Assembly: GCF_000430885.1 (NCBI RefSeq)
Contig: NZ_AUMW01000013.1
Coordinates: 1 to 64,000 of the forward strand
Origin: Desulfotruncus alcoholivorax DSM 16058
Lineage (GTDB): Bacteria; Bacillota; Desulfotomaculia; Desulfotomaculales; Desulfallaceae
Direction: 5' to 3'
DNA length: 64,000 nucleotides
The position numbers and the translations under genes were made by a program. Of this stretch, positions 8,606 to 17,953 are shown piece by piece (the stretch's first letter is position 1; each line of letters starts with the position of its first letter). Under the pieces are notes generated by a model. It saw only the letters and a program-made list of their open reading frames with translations. It searched no databases and was not told where the DNA came from.

Positions 8606-9514
8606 TTACTGATCCGGTACGTCCATTCCCAGTACGTTCAGATGCTTTCGCACTGCTATCTTATCCCACATGGCAATCCAGGGATCAACCTGGTACTTGG
8701 CTGCGTAAACAAAGCCGTGACCTGAAATTTCTTCCGGCCTGATCCCTTCTCTCAGCATTGACTCCAAACGTTCCTGTCGTTGATTTATTATGTCCAGGTA
8801 TTGCTCCAATCTTTCCTTGAATTCCTTCCGGGACAATAACCCTTCCTGGTGTCCGGTCAAAAACCACCGGGCGTCTAATTGAGCGACCCGGCGGGCTGAA
8901 GCAACGAACTCTTCTATATCACCGTCGCTGCCAAAATACCAGGGGCCAAAGCCGGTGAGATCAATATCACCGGTATAAACCAGACCCTCGTCAGGGAAAT
9001 AAGGACAACAAAAACCGCGGGTATGACCGGGCGAATGGATCATGATAACACGCACTCTGCCGATCTGCCATTCCCGGTCATACTGGTATGACTGCGCTTC
9101 ACGTCTTGTAGACAACCACCACTCGTGACGATAACAGGGTGAATAACCGGTTAGTCTGGTTTTTGGATCAGATACTTTTTTAATCCAATCCTCAACTCCA
9201 CTATCTCCAAAAATCTCGGCTATGCCAAGCCATTTGGCTACATTTCTTATTTCTGAAAAAAAACCTGCCTCAACTGGGTTCATCAGCACCCGGGCATTAG
9301 GGAAAAGATAATTTCCATTGATGTGATCAAAATGGTAATGTGTATTAATGATTATATCAATTATGTATTTATCTTCTACTACTGCAAATGCTTCCGGCCC
9401 GGCCCCCGGGTCTATTACCGCCACCGTGTCCCCACCGTCAACGAGCAGGGTAGTGCAGCTTGGAAACCTGCTGGCGTTAGGACCATTAATTATTTTAATG
9501 CTTTTAAAGTCCAA
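8606..9514 (-). CDS. MBL-fold metallo-hydrolase
   Basis: 302 residues of the metallo-beta-lactamase fold. The metal-binding motif THYHFDH is near residues 58-64, with further ligands in SPGHTRG, YTGDIDL and LTGHQEG. The substrate is unknown; glyoxalase-II-like or other thioester/phosphoester hydrolases are possible. The start is TTG 9514, chosen because GGGGGAG lies about 5 nt upstream and no ATG fits. Single-gene unit. Confidence 0.85.
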   Translation of the reverse strand: MDFKSIKIINGPNASRFPSCTTLLVDGGDTVAVIDPGAGPEAFAVVEDKYIIDIIINTHYHFDHINGNYLFPNARVLMNPVEAGFFSEIRNVAKWLGIAEIFGDSGVEDWIKKVSDPKTRLTGYSPCYRHEWWLSTRREAQSYQYDREWQIGRVRVIMIHSPGHTRGFCCPYFPDEGLVYTGDIDLTGFGPWYFGSDGDIEEFVASARRVAQLDARWFLTGHQEGLLSRKEFKERLEQYLDIINQRQERLESMLREGIRPEEISGHGFVYAAKYQVDPWIAMWDKIAVRKHLNVLGMDVPDQ

Positions 9515-9741
9515 ATTTTCTCCCCCACAGTTATAAGATTAGCTCAAGTTTATCTCATTATTTCTGATATTTCTATTAAAATTTTCAAGAACGCGCGCTC
9601 AAGGCAGACAGGGTCAGAGCCATGATGAAGCAGTCGGGCGCAATTGAAATTATCCAGGATTAAATAATGTTTATTTGAATAATTTCCGGTAAATTTTTGA
9701 ATAATAGACCAGTGTAAAAACTCTTTTCAAGGAGGAATTTG

Positions 9742-10392
9742 ATGAAAACCGGAACCAGAGAGGCAATGGTACTTAGCGAAGTACTGAGAACCAACGCATG
9801 CATGGTAGACCACTACAACCTTTATTTGAACACCTGCCAAGACCAGCAGCTTCGCTCGATCCTGGAAAGGCAGCAAAGACATACCCTGGACAGCTTCCAG
9901 AGAATGGTTCAGATGATGCAGTCACACGGAATGGATACCAGTAGAATCCCTATACCCACCGCACTGACCATGGGCACCGGCAGCCAGAGCACTCAATTCA
10001 GCACAGGTGCCCAGATGACAGCGCAGCCCTATGGCACGGGACAATATGCCTCAGGCTCAATGTACACTACCGGAACTACCGGTATGGCTGCCTCAATGAA
10101 TCCTCAAATGGCCGGTCAAACCGGAATGCAGACCTCTGCAATTAACGATAAGATGATTGCCGAGGGAGCACTTCTATTCCATAAGTGCAGTGCGGACACC
10201 AACACCAGGGCTGCCCTGGAAAGCTCTGAGCCGCACCTGCGGAATGCTCTCACCAACATGGCCAGAAATTGCATCGAGATGTCGTATGAAGTATATAATT
10301 ATATGACCCAAAGGGGCTGGTATCAGCTGCCTGAAACGCCTCAGAATTTCATTTCCCATTCAGCAACACAACAGCACTCCCCCCCGCAATAA
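9742..10392 (+). CDS. CotF-like spore coat protein
   Basis: 216 residues. The N-terminal half (VLRTNACMVDHYNLYLNTCQ) and C-terminal half (YEVYNYMTQRGWYQ) fit the CotF/YhcQ spore-coat family with its ferritin-like helical fold. They are separated by a low-complexity Gly/Thr/Met/Gln linker at about residues 70-130. ATG 9742 is preferred over TTG 9739 because AAGGAGG ends 6 nt before it. Expression is expected during sporulation, though no sigma site was identified. Confidence 0.85.
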   Translation: MKTGTREAMVLSEVLRTNACMVDHYNLYLNTCQDQQLRSILERQQRHTLDSFQRMVQMMQSHGMDTSRIPIPTALTMGTGSQSTQFSTGAQMTAQPYGTGQYASGSMYTTGTTGMAASMNPQMAGQTGMQTSAINDKMIAEGALLFHKCSADTNTRAALESSEPHLRNALTNMARNCIEMSYEVYNYMTQRGWYQLPETPQNFISHSATQQHSPPQ

Positions 10393-10857
10393 AGGGGACA
10401 ACGCTGTTTGCTTGAGTTGGCGTAAATTTGGAAAAGCTTTCTTTATTGACTTTTTGGTTTAGGTAGTTTGTGTCCGGATAGGGATTATGGGGGCATTTAG
10501 CTCCCATAATCCGCTAATTTTGCTCCCCTAAAATATTATGTATATACTGACAGTATCACTGCTAGAACCAGTTAAAAATAAAAAATCCAGCTTTTGGATA
10601 CGGCTAGGGGCGTTTATTATTTAATGCTTACCGTTTAATAGATTAAGCCATCAAAGCTGCAAATGTTACAGTTCACCTACTCGGCATAATGCACAGTATC
10701 TTTGTAAAATGCAGAATCACATGGTTTACAACCGAATTGTTTTTATTATAGTAACAGTGTTAGAATAAAATTAGATTACAATTACCTCCGGCTCGATTTA
10801 ATTTTTAATTTAATTAACTTTCTAATAATGTATAATATAATATCGGAGGTATAAACA
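10393..10857. other. Intergenic region with terminator hairpin
   Basis: A hairpin at 10482-10512 is described separately. The rest is AT-rich, with TATAAT-like sequence near 10829 and GGAGG near 10845 ahead of azlC. No gene or riboswitch was recognised. Confidence 0.5.
10482..10512. terminator. Hairpin downstream of the CotF-like gene
   Basis: GGATTATGGG(G)GC-ATTTA-GC(T)CCCATAATCC is a 12-bp stem, followed by a weak T-tract (GCTAATTTTG). Confidence 0.6.
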
Positions 10858-11595
10858 ATGAAAGCATTAATCAGGGAAGCAGTAACAGCAAAGGAAGATC
10901 AAACGGCTTTTTCCGCCGGAATAAAAGCTGGCATACCAATTGCCGTGGGCTATCTGCCTATTGCAATAGCTTTTGGCCTGCTGGCGCAATCGGCCGGTGT
11001 ACCAAATTATATAACCGCTTTAATGTCGCTCTTGATTTTTGCCGGGGCAAGCCAGTTTGTGGGGGTCAACCTGCTGGCTTTGGGCGCCACCACCTGGGAG
11101 ATAGTTCTAACCACCTTCATTTTAAATTTGCGGCATTTCTTGATGACAGCCTCCCTCTCACGCCGGATTAAAGCAGATACATCAAAACAGTGGATGGCGC
11201 TATTAGCTTTTGGCGTTACAGATGAAACTTTTACCATGGCGTCGTTGCGCAAGGAGCAGCAGCTTGACCCCGGGTTCATTTTCGGATTGAATTTATTAGC
11301 TTTTAGCGCCTGGAATGTTGGGACTTGGGTGGGGGTTTTTCTAGGCGCAGGTCTGCCGGAAATGGTGCAATCAAGCATGGGCATTGCCCTGTATGCGATG
11401 TTTATCGGGCTGCTTGTTCCTTCCGTCAGAGAATCAAAAACGGTTCTTTTTATTTCTTTATTGGCAGTAGCGGTAAACTCATTGCTGCACTGGCTTCCTG
11501 TTTTTGAAGGCCTTTCTGCCGGCTGGGCCATAATAATTACAACTGTGGCTGCCTCGGCCGCCGGTGCACTTTTCTGTAAGGACGGTGAAGTTTAA
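10858..11595 (+). CDS. azlC: AzlC-type branched-chain amino acid exporter, large subunit
   Basis: 245 residues with about eight hydrophobic segments. The family works with AzlD to export branched-chain amino acids and analogues. Typical sequences are GYLPIAIAFGLLA, AGASQF and LNLRHFLM. ATCGGAGG precedes ATG 10858. The stop overlaps the azlD start by 1 nt, as expected for a translationally coupled pair. Confidence 0.93.
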   Translation: MKALIREAVTAKEDQTAFSAGIKAGIPIAVGYLPIAIAFGLLAQSAGVPNYITALMSLLIFAGASQFVGVNLLALGATTWEIVLTTFILNLRHFLMTASLSRRIKADTSKQWMALLAFGVTDETFTMASLRKEQQLDPGFIFGLNLLAFSAWNVGTWVGVFLGAGLPEMVQSSMGIALYAMFIGLLVPSVRESKTVLFISLLAVAVNSLLHWLPVFEGLSAGWAIIITTVAASAAGALFCKDGEV

Positions 11596-11897
11596 TGGAC
11601 AACCTGCTGCTTTTGGTAATAGGGATGGGTGCGGTTACTTATGTTCCCAGAATGCTGCCCATGGTTTTACTACAAAATATTCAACTTCCATCCTTCTGGA
11701 AACGCTTTTTAAGTTACATACCTTATTCAGCCATTGTCGCGCTTATATTCCCGGGCATATTATCTTCAACCTCAAGCACGGGCTCTGCCGTAACGGGTGG
11801 AATTATTGCAGTAATCCTCGCTTACCTGAAAGTAAATCTTATATTAGTGGTCTTTGGAGGAATTTTAGGGGCACTTACGTGGCAGCTACTTTTTTGA
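11595..11897 (+). CDS. azlD: AzlD-type branched-chain amino acid exporter, small subunit
   Basis: 100 residues with four membrane segments. Family features are the conserved TYVPRMLPM stretch near the N-terminus and FLSYIPYSAIVALIFPGIL. Directly coupled to azlC (TAATG overlap). Partner subunit of the exporter. Confidence 0.92.
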   Translation: MDNLLLLVIGMGAVTYVPRMLPMVLLQNIQLPSFWKRFLSYIPYSAIVALIFPGILSSTSSTGSAVTGGIIAVILAYLKVNLILVVFGGILGALTWQLLF

Positions 11898-11996
11898 CGC
11901 AGCGCAAGCCCTCGCGCCTTAACACACATGCAGGTAATCAGCGCAAATAATAGAATATCAACATTATAAACTTATACCGGTACTTAATTAACTGGT

Positions 11997-12012
11997 TGGA
12001 TCACGAGTTGCA
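11997..12012 (+). promoter_or_regulatory. Weak sigma-54-like promoter upstream of rarD
   Basis: TTGGATCACGAGTTGCA has GG-N10-GC spacing and an ideal TTGCA at -12. Its -24 element (TTGGAT) departs from TTGGCA. Only a candidate. Confidence 0.3.
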
Positions 12013-12052
12013 CCTTACAAAAAATAGCCCAAAACACGAATGGAGACTTTAA

Positions 12053-13006
12053 ATGAAAACTGACCAAACAAATCTTCAGGCTACGGGAATCGCTTCAGCC
12101 GCAGGAGCATATATACTGTGGGGGATTTTACCCGTTTATTGGAAACTGATCCAGCAGGTGCCGTCTGAACAAATTCTTGCGCATAGATTTATATGGTCTT
12201 TTGTATTTTTACTGGCAGTTATACTCGTTACCAGGAAGACAGGCACTTGCTTAAGCGAGGTATCCGAAATTGTTAAAGAACCCAGGAAATTAATCTGCGT
12301 TATGCTGGCATCAGTATTAATTAGTATCAACTGGTTTACTTTTATTTGGGCTGTTAATCATAACCATATACTTGAAACCAGTCTTGGCTATTACATTAAT
12401 CCACTGGTTAGCGTTATGCTGGGAATTATTGTGTTAAAAGAAAAGTTATCTTTTTGGGAAGCAGTTTCCTTTCTTCTTGCAATTATAGGCGTTTTAAACA
12501 TGACTTTTCATTATGGAGTATTTCCCTGGGTTGCATTAACTTTGGCATTTAGCTTTGGTTTATACGGCTTGTTTAAGAAAATGGTTGACATCGGCGCCAT
12601 TACCGGAATCACCCTGGAAACCTTATTTATTACGCCCATAGCATTAACATTTGTATTTTATGTTCATATAAACGGAACCGGGGCATTTAGCATCAATACG
12701 CCGATGGTTACAGCTTTATTAATGGGTGCCGGTGTTGTAACAGCAGTTCCACTAGTTTTATTTGCAAACGGAGCTAAACGGCTTCCTTTATCCATCGTCG
12801 GTTTTTTGCAATATATTGCCCCTACGTTAACATTATTTCTGGGTATATTTCTTTACCACGAACCTTTTACATCCAGCCGGTTAACATCATTTATTTTTAT
12901 CTGGGCGGCGCTAACTATTTTTTCATTATCTAAAACAAGTTGGTTCAATCAAATGGAGCCTGTATTTTTTAAAAAGAAGGGTTCATTTGATTCATATAAT
13001 AATTAA
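12053..13006 (+). CDS. rarD: EamA-family transporter RarD
   Basis: 317 residues with ten predicted membrane segments and two EamA repeats. The N-terminal [16 protein letters not shown] and the AHRFIWSF stretch are typical of RarD. The substrate is unknown. The 3' end overlaps convergent lexA by 4 nt. A possible sigma-54-like site lies about 40 nt upstream. Confidence 0.9.
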   Translation: MKTDQTNLQATGIASAAGAYILWGILPVYWKLIQQVPSEQILAHRFIWSFVFLLAVILVTRKTGTCLSEVSEIVKEPRKLICVMLASVLISINWFTFIWAVNHNHILETSLGYYINPLVSVMLGIIVLKEKLSFWEAVSFLLAIIGVLNMTFHYGVFPWVALTLAFSFGLYGLFKKMVDIGAITGITLETLFITPIALTFVFYVHINGTGAFSINTPMVTALLMGAGVVTAVPLVLFANGAKRLPLSIVGFLQYIAPTLTLFLGIFLYHEPFTSSRLTSFIFIWAALTIFSLSKTSWFNQMEPVFFKKKGSFDSYNN

Positions 13007-13599
13007 TATTTCCTGACGAGACCGACCACTTTGCCTAAGATTTCAACCTCACGAGCTGTAATCGGTGCATATAAGCTATTTTCCGGCTGCAGCAGGATAT
13101 GGTCTTTTTCCTGAAAAAACCGTTTAACCGTAGCTTCACCCTCGATCATAGCCACAGCAATTTCACCGTTTTCAACTTTAGGCTGTTTCCTCACCACAAC
13201 CAGGTCACCATCCAAAATTCCGGCTTCAATCATGCTATCGCCTTTAATCCTGAGTATAAAAAGATCCCCTCCGCCCGTAAAATCCGCGGGAAGCGGAAAC
13301 ATGTCTTCATAGTTTTCTTCGGCCAGCAGGGGAAGGCCGGCCGCTACCTGACCAAGCACCGGCACTGAAACAACATCTTTTGTATACTCATCTTCCACTA
13401 TAACCAGAGCCCTGGGCTTTGTCGGGTCTAGTTTTATTGCCCCCTTTTTGTCCAGCCTGTGCAAGTAACCGTGTACCGTTGAACTTGACTTAAAACCTAC
13501 TGCTTTACCAATTTCCCTAACGGTTGGGGGATATCCGTTTTCCTTGACATGCTGTTTAATAAAATTTAAAATATCTATTTCCTGCTGGGTTAGATCCAT
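13003..13599 (-). CDS. lexA: SOS response repressor LexA
   Basis: 198 residues. The N-terminal winged helix spans about 1-65. The self-cleavage site is Ala87-Gly88 in [10 protein letters not shown]. The catalytic dyad is Ser122 (KGDSMIEAG) and Lys159 (ATVKRFF). It represses DNA-damage genes until RecA-stimulated autocleavage. It is probably autoregulated: a near-consensus SOS box lies about 60 nt upstream. Confidence 0.97.
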   Translation of the reverse strand: MDLTQQEIDILNFIKQHVKENGYPPTVREIGKAVGFKSSSTVHGYLHRLDKKGAIKLDPTKPRALVIVEDEYTKDVVSVPVLGQVAAGLPLLAEENYEDMFPLPADFTGGGDLFILRIKGDSMIEAGILDGDLVVVRKQPKVENGEIAVAMIEGEATVKRFFQEKDHILLQPENSLYAPITAREVEILGKVVGLVRKY

Positions 13600-13655
13600 A
13601 AACCTGCCTGCCTTTCTATGTTTTAATTAATTATAACACTAAATTAAATCAAATA

Positions 13656-13668
13656 AAACACCTGTTCG
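13656..13668 (-). promoter_or_regulatory. Candidate LexA-binding SOS box
   Basis: On the minus strand, CGAACAGGTGTTT matches the Firmicute consensus CGAAC-N4-GTTCG except at the last positions. It lies upstream of lexA, as expected for autoregulation. Confidence 0.7.
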
Positions 13669-13716
13669 ATAAATTTCCTTAATTACTCGGCAGTCTGTCT
13701 TGCATGGGAAAACAAA

Positions 13717-13742
13717 ATTACCCGCCAAGAAAGACGGGCAAT
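13717..13742 (-). terminator. Terminator downstream of the aminotransferase gene
   Basis: Minus strand: TTGCCCG-TCTTTCTTGG-CGGGTAA stem, followed by TTTTGTTTT. Confidence 0.65.
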
Positions 13743-13760
13743 AATTAAAAATTTTCTGCT

Positions 13761-15095
13761 TTACAAATTCATGGATTTTTCCTCTTCAGTTATACATTGA
13801 TCAATAACTTTAACAGCAAAATCAATTTCCTCTTTCTTAATAGTCAATGGGGGGGCAAATTCCAGAGCCATACCCATCATCTTGATAATGACGCCCTTTT
13901 GCTTGGCCCGGGCAACCATGTTTAACAAATTAGCCACAGGGTAAGGGGCCCGGGTTTTTTTATTTGTAGTAAAGTCAATGGCCAACCACAAGCCTGTGCC
14001 CCGCACCTCCCCGACCGATGGATGATACTCCAAAGATTTTAGCGCTTCCAAAAAATATTTTCCCATTTCAGCACTATTATCAACAAGTTTCTCCTTAATA
14101 ATAATTTCTATATTTTCCAAGCCGACCGCACATGGTACCGGATGGTTGCCATACGTATGCAGGTGGTTGAAAATATCAATTGGTTCCAACACCTTATCTG
14201 TGCAACCTACGGCGCCAAGAGGAATATACCCGCTGGTTATCCCTTTGGCCATGGTCACCAGATCCGGTTGAATGTTAAAATGCTCAGTGGCAAACATCTT
14301 TCCGGTCCGGCCAAAACCACAAATAACCTCATCCATAATTAACAAAATACCAAACTTGTCACAAATCTCCCGAATAATCTGCCAGTATTCCTTGGGTGGT
14401 TTACAGGCTCCGAAACCCTGTTGAATAGGTTCACCTATGAAAACAGAAATATACTCCGGGCCCTCAAATTCGATTATACGGGCCAGGTCTCCGGCGCAGG
14501 CAATTTCGCACTCAGGGTATTTCAGGTTATATGGGCAGCGGTAGCAATAGGGTGATTCGATGAAAACTGAACCGGGCGCCAAAGGTTCCATTATCTGTCT
14601 CATAGGCATTACCGTTCCCAGAGCCCGGATACCGATTCCGTTAACACCGTGGTAAGCCCCCCGTCGCGATATGATCTTGAACCGCGCCTTGTCCCCCCGG
14701 TAATAATGATAATGCCTGGCTAGTTTCATAGCAGTTTCCACTGCTTCCGAGCCGTCACATTCAAAGGTAAACTTATTGATTTCCCCTGGCGCAATTTGGG
14801 CTAACTTTTCAGACAGTTTGATGGCCGGGAGAGTAGCATATTGCATTGGAGTAAAATAAGCCAGTTGGCACATTTGATCATAAGCTACCTTTGCCAGTTC
14901 CTCTCTGCCATAACCAACATGAACCGGCCTGGTCACACCGGAATCCATGTCCAGGTATTGTTTGCCGTCCTGATCATAAACCCAAACACCTTCACCCTTA
15001 ACTATGACCGTAATGCCTTCTTGGATTTCTTTTTTACTGGTCCGGTGCAAAATTAAATTGGTGGTAGCAGTTAGTTTTTCCCCTCTTTGATACAT
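13761..15095 (-). CDS. Class-III pyridoxal-phosphate aminotransferase
   Basis: 444 residues of the omega-aminotransferase family (relatives include 4-aminobutyrate, ornithine, beta-alanine and taurine aminotransferases). The PLP-binding region shows DEVICGFGRTG and the lysine in TMAKGITSGY. A CYRCPYNLKYPEC segment with several Cys is unusual for enzymes of this class. I start at ATG 15095, not the in-frame ATG at 15122, because AAAGGAG lies 8 nt before 15095 and none precedes 15122. Substrate not determined. Monocistronic. Confidence 0.88.
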   Translation of the reverse strand: MYQRGEKLTATTNLILHRTSKKEIQEGITVIVKGEGVWVYDQDGKQYLDMDSGVTRPVHVGYGREELAKVAYDQMCQLAYFTPMQYATLPAIKLSEKLAQIAPGEINKFTFECDGSEAVETAMKLARHYHYYRGDKARFKIISRRGAYHGVNGIGIRALGTVMPMRQIMEPLAPGSVFIESPYCYRCPYNLKYPECEIACAGDLARIIEFEGPEYISVFIGEPIQQGFGACKPPKEYWQIIREICDKFGILLIMDEVICGFGRTGKMFATEHFNIQPDLVTMAKGITSGYIPLGAVGCTDKVLEPIDIFNHLHTYGNHPVPCAVGLENIEIIIKEKLVDNSAEMGKYFLEALKSLEYHPSVGEVRGTGLWLAIDFTTNKKTRAPYPVANLLNMVARAKQKGVIIKMMGMALEFAPPLTIKKEEIDFAVKVIDQCITEEEKSMNL

Positions 15096-15220
15096 AATAC
15101 GGCGCTCCTTTTCTTTAGACATTAGCTATGAACCATTTAGGTTCTTCTATATCCCAATAATACAAGTATTGCAGTTTGAAGTATAGTTGGTAATTATAAA
15201 TATACAAACACTTATGGATG

Positions 15221-15269
15221 TAAAAAAAACAAAGGCCGTTCCTGTGCAGTTGTTGGAGATTACGGCCTT
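15221..15269 (-). terminator. Terminator of the small coiled-coil gene
   Basis: Minus strand: AAGGCCGT pairs with ACGGCCTT (22-nt loop), followed by TTTGTTTTTTTT. Confidence 0.75.
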
Positions 15270-15285
15270 GACTTTTATTAAACAT

Positions 15286-15477
15286 TTATTGTCCCAACTG
15301 GGCTTTGATCTTTTTTATTTTCTCCTCGATTTCCTGAATTTCTGCGTCAAACCTGTGTCTGGCATGTCCCGGAACGTGAATATTGGTTTTCTCCAGCATA
15401 AAGTGTTTTTCCTGTTTTACGTCTTCAAGCTCCTCTTCCAGGCTTTCCAATTCCTGTTCCAATTGCCGCCTGTCCAT
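15286..15477 (-). CDS. Small coiled-coil protein, unknown function
   Basis: 63 residues, strongly charged (about half Glu/Lys/Gln). Two heptad-rich helices (residues 3-30 and 42-60) are separated by an HVPGHARHR hinge. AGGGGGGC lies just before the ATG, and a good terminator follows, so it is a real single-gene unit. It resembles no family I can name. The helical hairpin shape suggests a scaffolding or inhibitor-like small protein, but that is only inference. Confidence 0.7.
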   Translation of the reverse strand: MDRRQLEQELESLEEELEDVKQEKHFMLEKTNIHVPGHARHRFDAEIQEIEEKIKKIKAQLGQ

Positions 15478-15656
15478 AATGCCCCCCTGTTTAACTTCTT
15501 CTTCAAAATCTATTAAATTTAATAGTAAATATGTTAATTAAATTATACCGGTTGAGCACGCACCCGTCCAGTCGCCCGCCTGAACCAAAAATTTTTAGAA
15601 AAGCCCAATCTAAAAAGAAGGATAAAAGAAAAGAGGTAATTTCACAATTTAAAACT

Positions 15657-16232
15657 TTATTCGTGCAATTTCTTCAATAACCAGGCCATGTTCTGGCCGA
15701 GAACTTTAAATGTCTGGATCCCTTCTTCATCCTTTAATATTTCACCGGGGTTGCGACCTAAACCCATATTCCAGTAACATGAACCAGGTATAATCATTTG
15801 AGAAATTCCAAAAAAGAAGTTGATGGCTGAATAAGCAAAAGTCGCCCCGGCTCTTCGAACCGCGATTACCCCTGCGCCCACTTTTTTCTGCAGCATATCG
15901 TCGTTGGCTTTTGCCACCATGCCGCAGCGGTCAATTAAAGCCTTTACCTCAGTTGAAACATTGCTAAAATATACAGGTGAGCCAATTATGACACCGTCAG
16001 CCTCAACAATTTTGTCAATAAATGTGTTCATTTCGTCATCCCGTCGCGCACAGCGCTTATTCTTATTTTCATAACACTTGAAACAGGCCATACAGCCATA
16101 AACTTTGCGCCCACCCAATTGAACCAGTTCGGTTTCCATACCTTCTCTGTTGAGTTCTTCCAGTACCGTTATCAATCCATTATATGTATTGCCTTTTGCC
16201 CTCGGGCTTCCGTTAAAAGCCACTACCTTCAT
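15657..16232 (-). CDS. Flavodoxin-fold NAD(P)H-dependent FMN reductase, iron-sulfur flavoprotein-like
   Basis: 191 residues. The N-terminal FMN phosphate loop NGSPRAKGNT and the SPVYFSNVST motif are typical. CMACFKCYENKNKRC at about residues 48-62 resembles the Cys cluster of archaeal/clostridial iron-sulfur flavoproteins. Likely a low-potential electron carrier or small-molecule reductase. ATG 16232 is preferred over TTG 16235 because GGGGG lies 8 nt upstream. It sits 15 nt after the YjbQ gene and is probably co-transcribed with it. Confidence 0.85.
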   Translation of the reverse strand: MKVVAFNGSPRAKGNTYNGLITVLEELNREGMETELVQLGGRKVYGCMACFKCYENKNKRCARRDDEMNTFIDKIVEADGVIIGSPVYFSNVSTEVKALIDRCGMVAKANDDMLQKKVGAGVIAVRRAGATFAYSAINFFFGISQMIIPGSCYWNMGLGRNPGEILKDEEGIQTFKVLGQNMAWLLKKLHE

Positions 16233-16247
16233 CAACGCATCCCCCTT

Positions 16248-16664
16248 TTATTCACCAATAATTTTAACCAGCACTCTTTTTTTGCGTTTCCCATCAAACT
16301 CGCCGTAAAATATTTGCTCCCAAGGCCCAAGGTCTAATTTGCCGCCGGTTACAGCAACAACCACTTCCCTGCCCATGATGGTGCGCTTTAAATGGGCATC
16401 TGCATTGTCCTCATAACCATTGTGCCTGTACCTTGAGTAAGGCTTTTCGGGAGCCAGTCCTTCCAGCCATTCCTCAAAATCATGATGAAGTCCTGATTCA
16501 TCATCATTAATGAAAACACTGGCTGTAATGTGCATGGCGTTGCAAAGAAGCAAACCTTCCTGAATACCGCTTTCTGCAAGACACTTTTCCACCTGTGAGG
16601 TTATGTTAATTAATTCCCTCCTCTGTTTCACTTCAAACCAAAGTTCTTTTCTAAAACTTTTCAT
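16248..16664 (-). CDS. YjbQ/UPF0047 family protein
   Basis: 138 residues. Typical features are [12 protein letters not shown] (about 45-57), the [12 protein letters not shown] motif and [14 protein letters not shown] near the C-terminus. Some members have secondary thiamine-phosphate-synthase activity in vitro, but the cellular role is not settled. It has a good GGGAGG-type site and is followed 15 nt later by the flavoprotein gene. Confidence 0.88.
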   Translation of the reverse strand: MKSFRKELWFEVKQRRELINITSQVEKCLAESGIQEGLLLCNAMHITASVFINDDESGLHHDFEEWLEGLAPEKPYSRYRHNGYEDNADAHLKRTIMGREVVVAVTGGKLDLGPWEQIFYGEFDGKRKKRVLVKIIGE

Positions 16665-16687
16665 TTTACGCCTCCCTCAAATTATAT

Positions 16688-17434
16688 TTAAAATGCATCA
16701 TTACTTCCATCTGAACCGGTCAATTTTTTAAGTTGGCCCGTAATAGTTTCAAGGCAGAAGACAGCGGCGCCGGCTCCTATCTTTAAATAACGGATATAGT
16801 CACTTAACTCCAGAGCCAATTGGGATAATTCCGGCCGGTCATCCTCCAAAAGCAGCGCTAATGCCCGCGGATCACCGGATAGCATAATTAAAATATTTTC
16901 AGCCAGATCAGGATCCTCAAGTGCTCCGGGTATTTCCCAAATACGGTGGTCGCCGCCCGGGCCATTAAGACAACGAATACACGCACCAGCCGCAGCTGAT
17001 ACAGCTTCGTCAATGATTGCCTCCATCATGGCGGCGCTTACATTGGTTCCAAAACCTGATTTTATTGACATAACTACTCGCGCCTTTTTACCTTCAGCCT
17101 GTCTTTTTAGCCGGATCAAATTTTTAATTAGCCACGCCAGATCGTCAAATTCACCGGTTTCAGGAAGCCACCTGGCCAGGTCGCTGTGTAGCAGGGAAAT
17201 TACCGCACCATATTCCTCCATTTCTACCAGCACTTTAATCAAGCCGTCCCGGTCCGCACAACTTGCCAGGCATACAGTTTGCTTTTTTAACGGTAAAGCA
17301 GAAAGCGCAAGGAGTATTGCCGACCGCACTGCAATGTCTCCCGGCGCCTCAACAAGTCCTGCGGCCTGACTGGCCAGCCAGGGTTGTTTAAGGTAATCTT
17401 TTATACTCAAATCTAAAAATTTCTCAAATTCCAT
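16688..17434 (-). CDS. Conserved-looking hypothetical protein
   Basis: 248 residues, soluble, Ala/Leu-rich and mostly helical. I do not recognise the family. Noticeable parts are KARVVMSIKSGFGTN, AAAGACIRCLNGPGGDHR and a helical C-terminus. The start at ATG 17434 follows AAAGAGG by 8 nt; an ATG seven codons earlier has no such site. It lies 23 nt upstream of the YjbQ gene in the same direction, so it is probably the first gene of a three-gene unit with YjbQ and the flavoprotein. Confidence 0.7.
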   Translation of the reverse strand: MEFEKFLDLSIKDYLKQPWLASQAAGLVEAPGDIAVRSAILLALSALPLKKQTVCLASCADRDGLIKVLVEMEEYGAVISLLHSDLARWLPETGEFDDLAWLIKNLIRLKRQAEGKKARVVMSIKSGFGTNVSAAMMEAIIDEAVSAAAGACIRCLNGPGGDHRIWEIPGALEDPDLAENILIMLSGDPRALALLLEDDRPELSQLALELSDYIRYLKIGAGAAVFCLETITGQLKKLTGSDGSNDAF

Positions 17435-17494
17435 TATTGAAACCTCTTTATGCAAACTTTTTTAAAAAATAATATAAAATAAAGCAGGATGTCA

Positions 17495-17511
17495 ATTGTT
17501 TGATAAACAAT
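17495..17511. promoter_or_regulatory. Palindrome ATTGTTT-GAT-AAACAAT in a divergent promoter region
   Basis: A 7-bp perfect inverted repeat between two divergent genes. It contains the 10-mer CAATTGTTTG, which also occurs in the palindromes at 19626 and 25676. Possible operator. Confidence 0.4.
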
Positions 17512-17534
17512 ATACAGCAGCGAGGTGATCGTTA

Positions 17535-17816
17535 ATGAAATTGCTGGCATCTTTAGCGGCAGGGGTAGTAATATTATTTTGTCTTATTTGCCTGAGCGCG
17601 CGCGAAAAGGAAGAGTACAAGGTATTAAAGCTAATGGGATATTTCTTAATTAGTACACTGGGCTTTAAAACATCCAATTTCGTGGTGCCCACCGGCGTGA
17701 TATTTGCCGGCTTAATTATGTATCGGGACCGAGCCAACAGGTTATCAAAAATCTTAGTCTCCGGGCTGGGCTTGTCCATTGTTGTTTTAAATCTGTTTTA
17801 TACCGTGATTAAATAA
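17535..17816 (+). CDS. Small membrane protein, unknown
   Basis: 93 residues with three hydrophobic segments (about 4-20, 35-62 and 72-90). The first could be a signal anchor. GAGGTGATC precedes the ATG. No recognisable domain. It stands alone, divergent from the 16688-17434 gene. Confidence 0.65.
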   Translation: MKLLASLAAGVVILFCLICLSAREKEEYKVLKLMGYFLISTLGFKTSNFVVPTGVIFAGLIMYRDRANRLSKILVSGLGLSIVVLNLFYTVIK

Positions 17817-17953
17817 ACAAACATCATCCATACCAACCCCTCCCCTACCATGAAAAAATTGTCGTTCGATGACGTGGATCCTGCAGTCTAATAAGAATTG
17901 ATTCACATAAAACATCTAAGTTATGGGAAAAAATATTCGGGAGGGATAAAAAT